Source of the DNA: Nitrospirota bacterium
GTDB taxonomy: Bacteria; Nitrospirota; Nitrospiria; Nitrospirales; UBA8639
Direction: 5' to 3'
Length of the DNA: 9,276 nt
NCBI GenBank assembly: GCA_029881175.1
Contig: JAOUNC010000077.1
Span: 1-9,276 of the forward strand
The translations under genes and the position numbers were made by a program. Below the pieces are notes generated by a model. It was not told where the DNA came from. It searched no databases and saw only the letters and a list, made by a program, of their open reading frames with translations. Of the stretch, positions 7,171-9,276 are shown in pieces (position 1 is the stretch's first letter; every line of letters begins with the position of its first letter).

Positions 7171-7611
7171 ATGACAATAGCAACCATGCAGGAACAACTC
7201 ATGAATCTAACAATCAAAATCCAAGAACTCTTTGGCAAAGCCAAAGAAAAAGTTGATCGCATGTTGGCAGAGTTTAATGCCGCCTTGCCAGTATTAGAAG
7301 CGCTGGGCCTATCATTGAAAGATTTCAAAATGGGGATGGGAATCATCCCGGAAATCCAAGCCAAACTCGTGGGCTCTCTTGAGGATGTGAAAGAAGACAA
7401 AATTGAGGAAATGATTGAACAATACCAGGACAATAAGACCCTCACCACCGTTCTCAAAGCCCTGAAAATGGCCGCGAGCATTCGTAAACGAGTTGAGGGC
7501 ATTCCTTTCACTGGGATTGAAGTGGGTCTGAAGTTAGGCCTGCCACCGAATGTCTCAGTAGGCTTCGTCGAAAGCCAGGCCGCAAACCAAGTGGAAAAGC
7601 ATGCCGCCTAA
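7171..7611 (+). CDS. Sigma-54-controlled small soluble protein of unknown function (146 aa)
   Basis: I do not recognise this protein. The ATG at 7171 is chosen because a strong AAGGAGGG lies upstream and the sigma-54 promoter at 7091-7106 falls inside the open extension to 7078. There is no signal peptide or membrane segment. Residues 1-40 look like a charged amphipathic helix (TIKIQELFGKAKEKVDRMLAEF). Residues 41-70 are Gly/Leu-rich (LEALGLSLKDFKMGMGIIP), and 71-110 are highly charged and helical (EDVKEDKIEEMIEQY, then KALKMAASIRKR). The end is strand-like and hydrophobic (FTGIEVGLKLGLPPNVSVGF, 113-132). There is no cysteine. A helical, possibly oligomeric or lipid- or granule-associated cytoplasmic protein is one reading, but it is only a guess. 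A perfect 12-base hairpin follows 17 bases after the stop. Confidence 0.85.
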   Translation: MTIATMQEQLMNLTIKIQELFGKAKEKVDRMLAEFNAALPVLEALGLSLKDFKMGMGIIPEIQAKLVGSLEDVKEDKIEEMIEQYQDNKTLTTVLKALKMAASIRKRVEGIPFTGIEVGLKLGLPPNVSVGFVESQAANQVEKHAA

Positions 7612-7628
7612 TGGTCAGTTGTGATGAT

Positions 7629-7657
7629 GGGGATGTCCATATTGAATGGACATCCCC
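7629..7657 (+). terminator. Perfect 12-base hairpin after the small-protein gene
   Basis: GGGGATGTCCAT (7629-7640) and ATGGACATCCCC (7646-7657) pair perfectly around the loop ATTGA, 17 bases past the stop. The stem is strong, but the next bases are GC-rich rather than a T run. It may act as an RNA 3' end stabiliser or weak terminator, and it touches the first unit of the repeat array. Confidence 0.55.
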
Positions 7658-8047
7658 GCCCGGTGGGGGAGCCTGCCCCCGCAGTGATTAGCAGGGACTG
7701 GGAGCCATCCTCTCTCATCCGCCTCCGTCATGCCTGCGCGCTTCTGGCAGCCATTTATCCATAGTTCGGTCATCCCCGCTGGTAGGTGTCGGGGATCCAC
7801 CCGTGGTTTTGCCATACCTCGCCGGTTGGTAAGCCTGCCCCAGCAGTTATGGCAGGGGGGTATCCTTTCTGAGTTGTGTCATCCCCGACATTAGTCATCG
7901 GGGATCCATCCGAGAAGAAACCCAGAGAGACTCCTGCCAACTACCCGTCATGTCTGCGTGTACCTGGCAGGAACCTAGTTATCTGAGATTTTTTCATCCC
8001 CACCGAATGGGGGAACCTGCCCCAGTAGTTTTAAACAAGGGGTATCC
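7651..8047. repeat. Compound array of three dispersed repeat families
   Basis: Three related sequence types alternate in the order A-B-C-A-C-B-A. Type A (53-60 bases, from CATCCCC through CCTGCCCC to a closing ATCC) occurs at 7651-7710, 7813-7865 and 7995-8047. Type B (CCGTCATG, CTGCG, CTGGCAG) occurs at 7725-7760 and 7945-7983; the second copy lies within an 8-base inverted repeat, TCCTGCCA 7932-7939 and TGGCAGGA 7965-7972. Type C (GTCATCCCCG then CGGGGATCCA, self-complementary) occurs at 7769-7803 and 7878-7912, and a relative lies before tpsB at 2488-2548. Copies are diverged and separated by short unrelated sequence. The array fills the space between two convergent genes, so it probably adds RNA hairpins at their 3' ends. 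There is no open reading frame of note. Confidence 0.7.
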
Positions 8048-8086
8048 ATCAATAATTACGTGCCGGGTCGTTGTTATGAACCTTCG

Positions 8087-9276
8087 TTACAACGAAACGG
8101 TAATCTCCTCTTCCAAATCGCGGCCAACCAAAAACTCTTCCATCCATTTCGGACTACTAGGAAGGGGAAGGTCCTCCTCAGTTTTGGTTGAAGCCAGATA
8201 CAGCGCCGTTTGAGTTCGTTCTTTGCTCAACCCAATTGGCGTAAGGTGTTTTGATGCCTGCTCGTTTTTTTGGTCTTGTAAGAACTCTTTCGCAAAAGAA
8301 TCTTTCTTGGATTCGGATAATGAAAAAGAAGAGGCGTCTTTAATCGGTGACTGTTCCGACGTGAAGTTTTTGTTGGCGTCAGGTAATAATTCCTGAACCA
8401 CAAATAAATCAGATTCTTGAGAAGTTTGAATATCAGATTCTGGGGCATTTTGGTTTTCGATCACGACCATAGTTGAATCCAAAGAGTCTTCAGAAACCAA
8501 TGAAGAAGTCAGGCTAGAGGTCAAGGGAACAGGATCATTATCGAGGATGGTGCCGATGCCCTGTAACGTGGCCACTCCTCCCGCCAGAACCGCATTTTGC
8601 GAGTTGCTCAGTTCGAGGAAGAAGGTCTCCTCGGGTTCTGGGGCAGAGCCGCCCAAGGTAGTAATGGCCACGCGGGCACTGGTTTGCCCGGGTTGGAAGG
8701 TCGCCGTATTGCTGGCTGCGATAAAATCTTCTCCGGCCAGAGCCGTGTCATTGAGCGTTTGGAAATCCACGGTCACGGTATTGGTGGTGGGCGCAGAGAG
8801 GGTCAGCACAAACTCCATGTTGGGGCCGAAGCTCCCATTGCCTTCCTGCACCTCTGCATCCGTAATCGAGAGCACTGGGATAAGGTCGGCGCCCGCATCG
8901 TCATCCCAGATCGTGGCAGTGGCGACAAGCCCCGCGCCACCCGCCCCAAATGGTGTCCCCACGGGGGCCGAGAGCACCAACGAAAACTCCTCGCTGGCCT
9001 CGCTCGCACTATCCCCGAAGACGGGCACTTGCACGGCAGCCCTGGTTTGGCCAGGGGCAAAGGTGAGGGTGCCACTGAGCGGGGCAAAGTCACTGCCTGA
9101 GCTGGCGGTGCCTGGCGCGGTGGTGTAATCAATGGTCACAAGATCATCAACGGGTTGACTGAGATAGACGTTAAAGGTCGCCAGAGATTCCGTTCCTGAA
9201 GGCCCTTCGAGCAGCTGCACGTCTTCGACGAAGAGGCTGAGTTTGTTATCGGTCCCATCATTGTCGAGGAGGGTGC
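8087..9276 (-). CDS. C-terminal part of a large Calx-beta repeat exoprotein
   Basis: The frame runs off the window edge, so the N-terminus lies beyond 9276; the GTG at 9220 is probably internal. Numbering is from the first full codon at 9274 (395 residues). The first residues (TLLDNDG) match the end of an earlier repeat. Two complete Calx-beta domains follow at about 12-126 and 134-247, each with GTASSGSDF- or DTALAGEDF-type calcium-loop residues, a TLTFAPGQT or TATFQPGQT strand, an acidic EASEEF or EPEETF turn, and a closing WDDD or LDND. Calx-beta domains bind calcium and build long adhesins or surface fibres. Residues 249-395 are a different, Ser/Glu/Lys-rich low-complexity tail with much lower GC; no sorting signal I know is visible. 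It is convergent with the 146-residue gene across the repeat array. It may be another secreted adhesin, possibly a TpsB or type I secretion client. Confidence 0.85.
   Translation of the reverse strand, partial: TLLDNDGTDNKLSLFVEDVQLLEGPSGTESLATFNVYLSQPVDDLVTIDYTTAPGTASSGSDFAPLSGTLTFAPGQTRAAVQVPVFGDSASEASEEFSLVLSAPVGTPFGAGGAGLVATATIWDDDAGADLIPVLSITDAEVQEGNGSFGPNMEFVLTLSAPTTNTVTVDFQTLNDTALAGEDFIAASNTATFQPGQTSARVAITTLGGSAPEPEETFFLELSNSQNAVLAGGVATLQGIGTILDNDPVPLTSSLTSSLVSEDSLDSTMVVIENQNAPESDIQTSQESDLFVVQELLPDANKNFTSEQSPIKDASSFSLSESKKDSFAKEFLQDQKNEQASKHLTPIGLSKERTQTALYLASTKTEEDLPLPSSPKWMEEFLVGRDLEEEITVSL

Noticed and set aside
7651..8047. CRISPR array
   Set aside because: Repeats are of several families, diverged and irregularly spaced, with no constant spacer length and no cas genes.
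8068..8096. Terminator for the Calx-beta gene from TTCGTT-AC-AACGAA or TCGTTGT/ACAACGA
   Set aside because: The dyads overlap the stop codon, one has only a 2-base loop, and no T run follows on the minus strand.
8547..9128. 193-codon frame on the plus strand
   Set aside because: It lies wholly antisense to clear Calx-beta domains, and its low-complexity Ala/Ser/Val composition is a by-product of that GC-rich coding strand.

Overview
The window comes from a Gram-negative (diderm) bacterium. It carries a complete two-partner-secretion outer-membrane porin (TpsB, FhaC/ShlB type), a periplasmic OmpA-like protein, a signal-peptide-bearing DUF928 protein and the ends of two very large secreted repeat proteins. 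A consensus sigma-54 promoter and dispersed CGTCATxCCCGC-type and CTCCCTC...GAGGGAG palindromes also fit. The mix (dockerin-like and Calx-beta exoproteins, DUF928, TpsB, these repeats) reminds me of Nitrospirota or similar environmental bacteria, but nothing here fixes the taxon.

Layout. 1-2403 (+) is the C-terminal 800 residues of a GC-rich modular exoprotein: tail of a CSLREA-associated repeat, InlB-like repeat, fibronectin III, LamG-like region, second InlB-like repeat, dockerin-like EF-hand pair and a very basic end. 2404-2618 is a leader holding one palindromic dispersed repeat. 2619-4481 (+) is tpsB. 4537-5217 (-) is an OmpA-like periplasmic protein convergent with tpsB. 5218-5615 is non-coding, with a strong hairpin terminator near 5538-5574. 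5616-6479 (-) is the DUF928 protein. 6480-7170 is a long intergenic region with a REP-like palindrome and a perfect -24/-12 sigma-54 promoter. 7171-7611 (+) is a 146-residue soluble protein I do not recognise. 7612-8086 is a compound repeat array between convergent genes. 8087-9276 (-) is the C-terminal end of a Calx-beta exoprotein whose start lies beyond the window.

How the genes may work together. TpsB translocates a large beta-helical or adhesin partner across the outer membrane. The exoprotein directly upstream, on the same strand, is the natural candidate substrate, but its N-terminal secretion domain is outside the window. The OmpA-like and DUF928 proteins are both exported and could be periplasmic accessories; this rests only on proximity. 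The 146-residue protein has its own sigma-54 promoter, so it is probably controlled separately by an enhancer-binding activator. Base composition is mosaic: sampled 60-base lines give 72% GC in the first exoprotein (1921-1980), 30% in tpsB (3661-3720), and 67% versus 37% in the repeat part and tail of the Calx-beta gene (8941-9000, 8281-8340).
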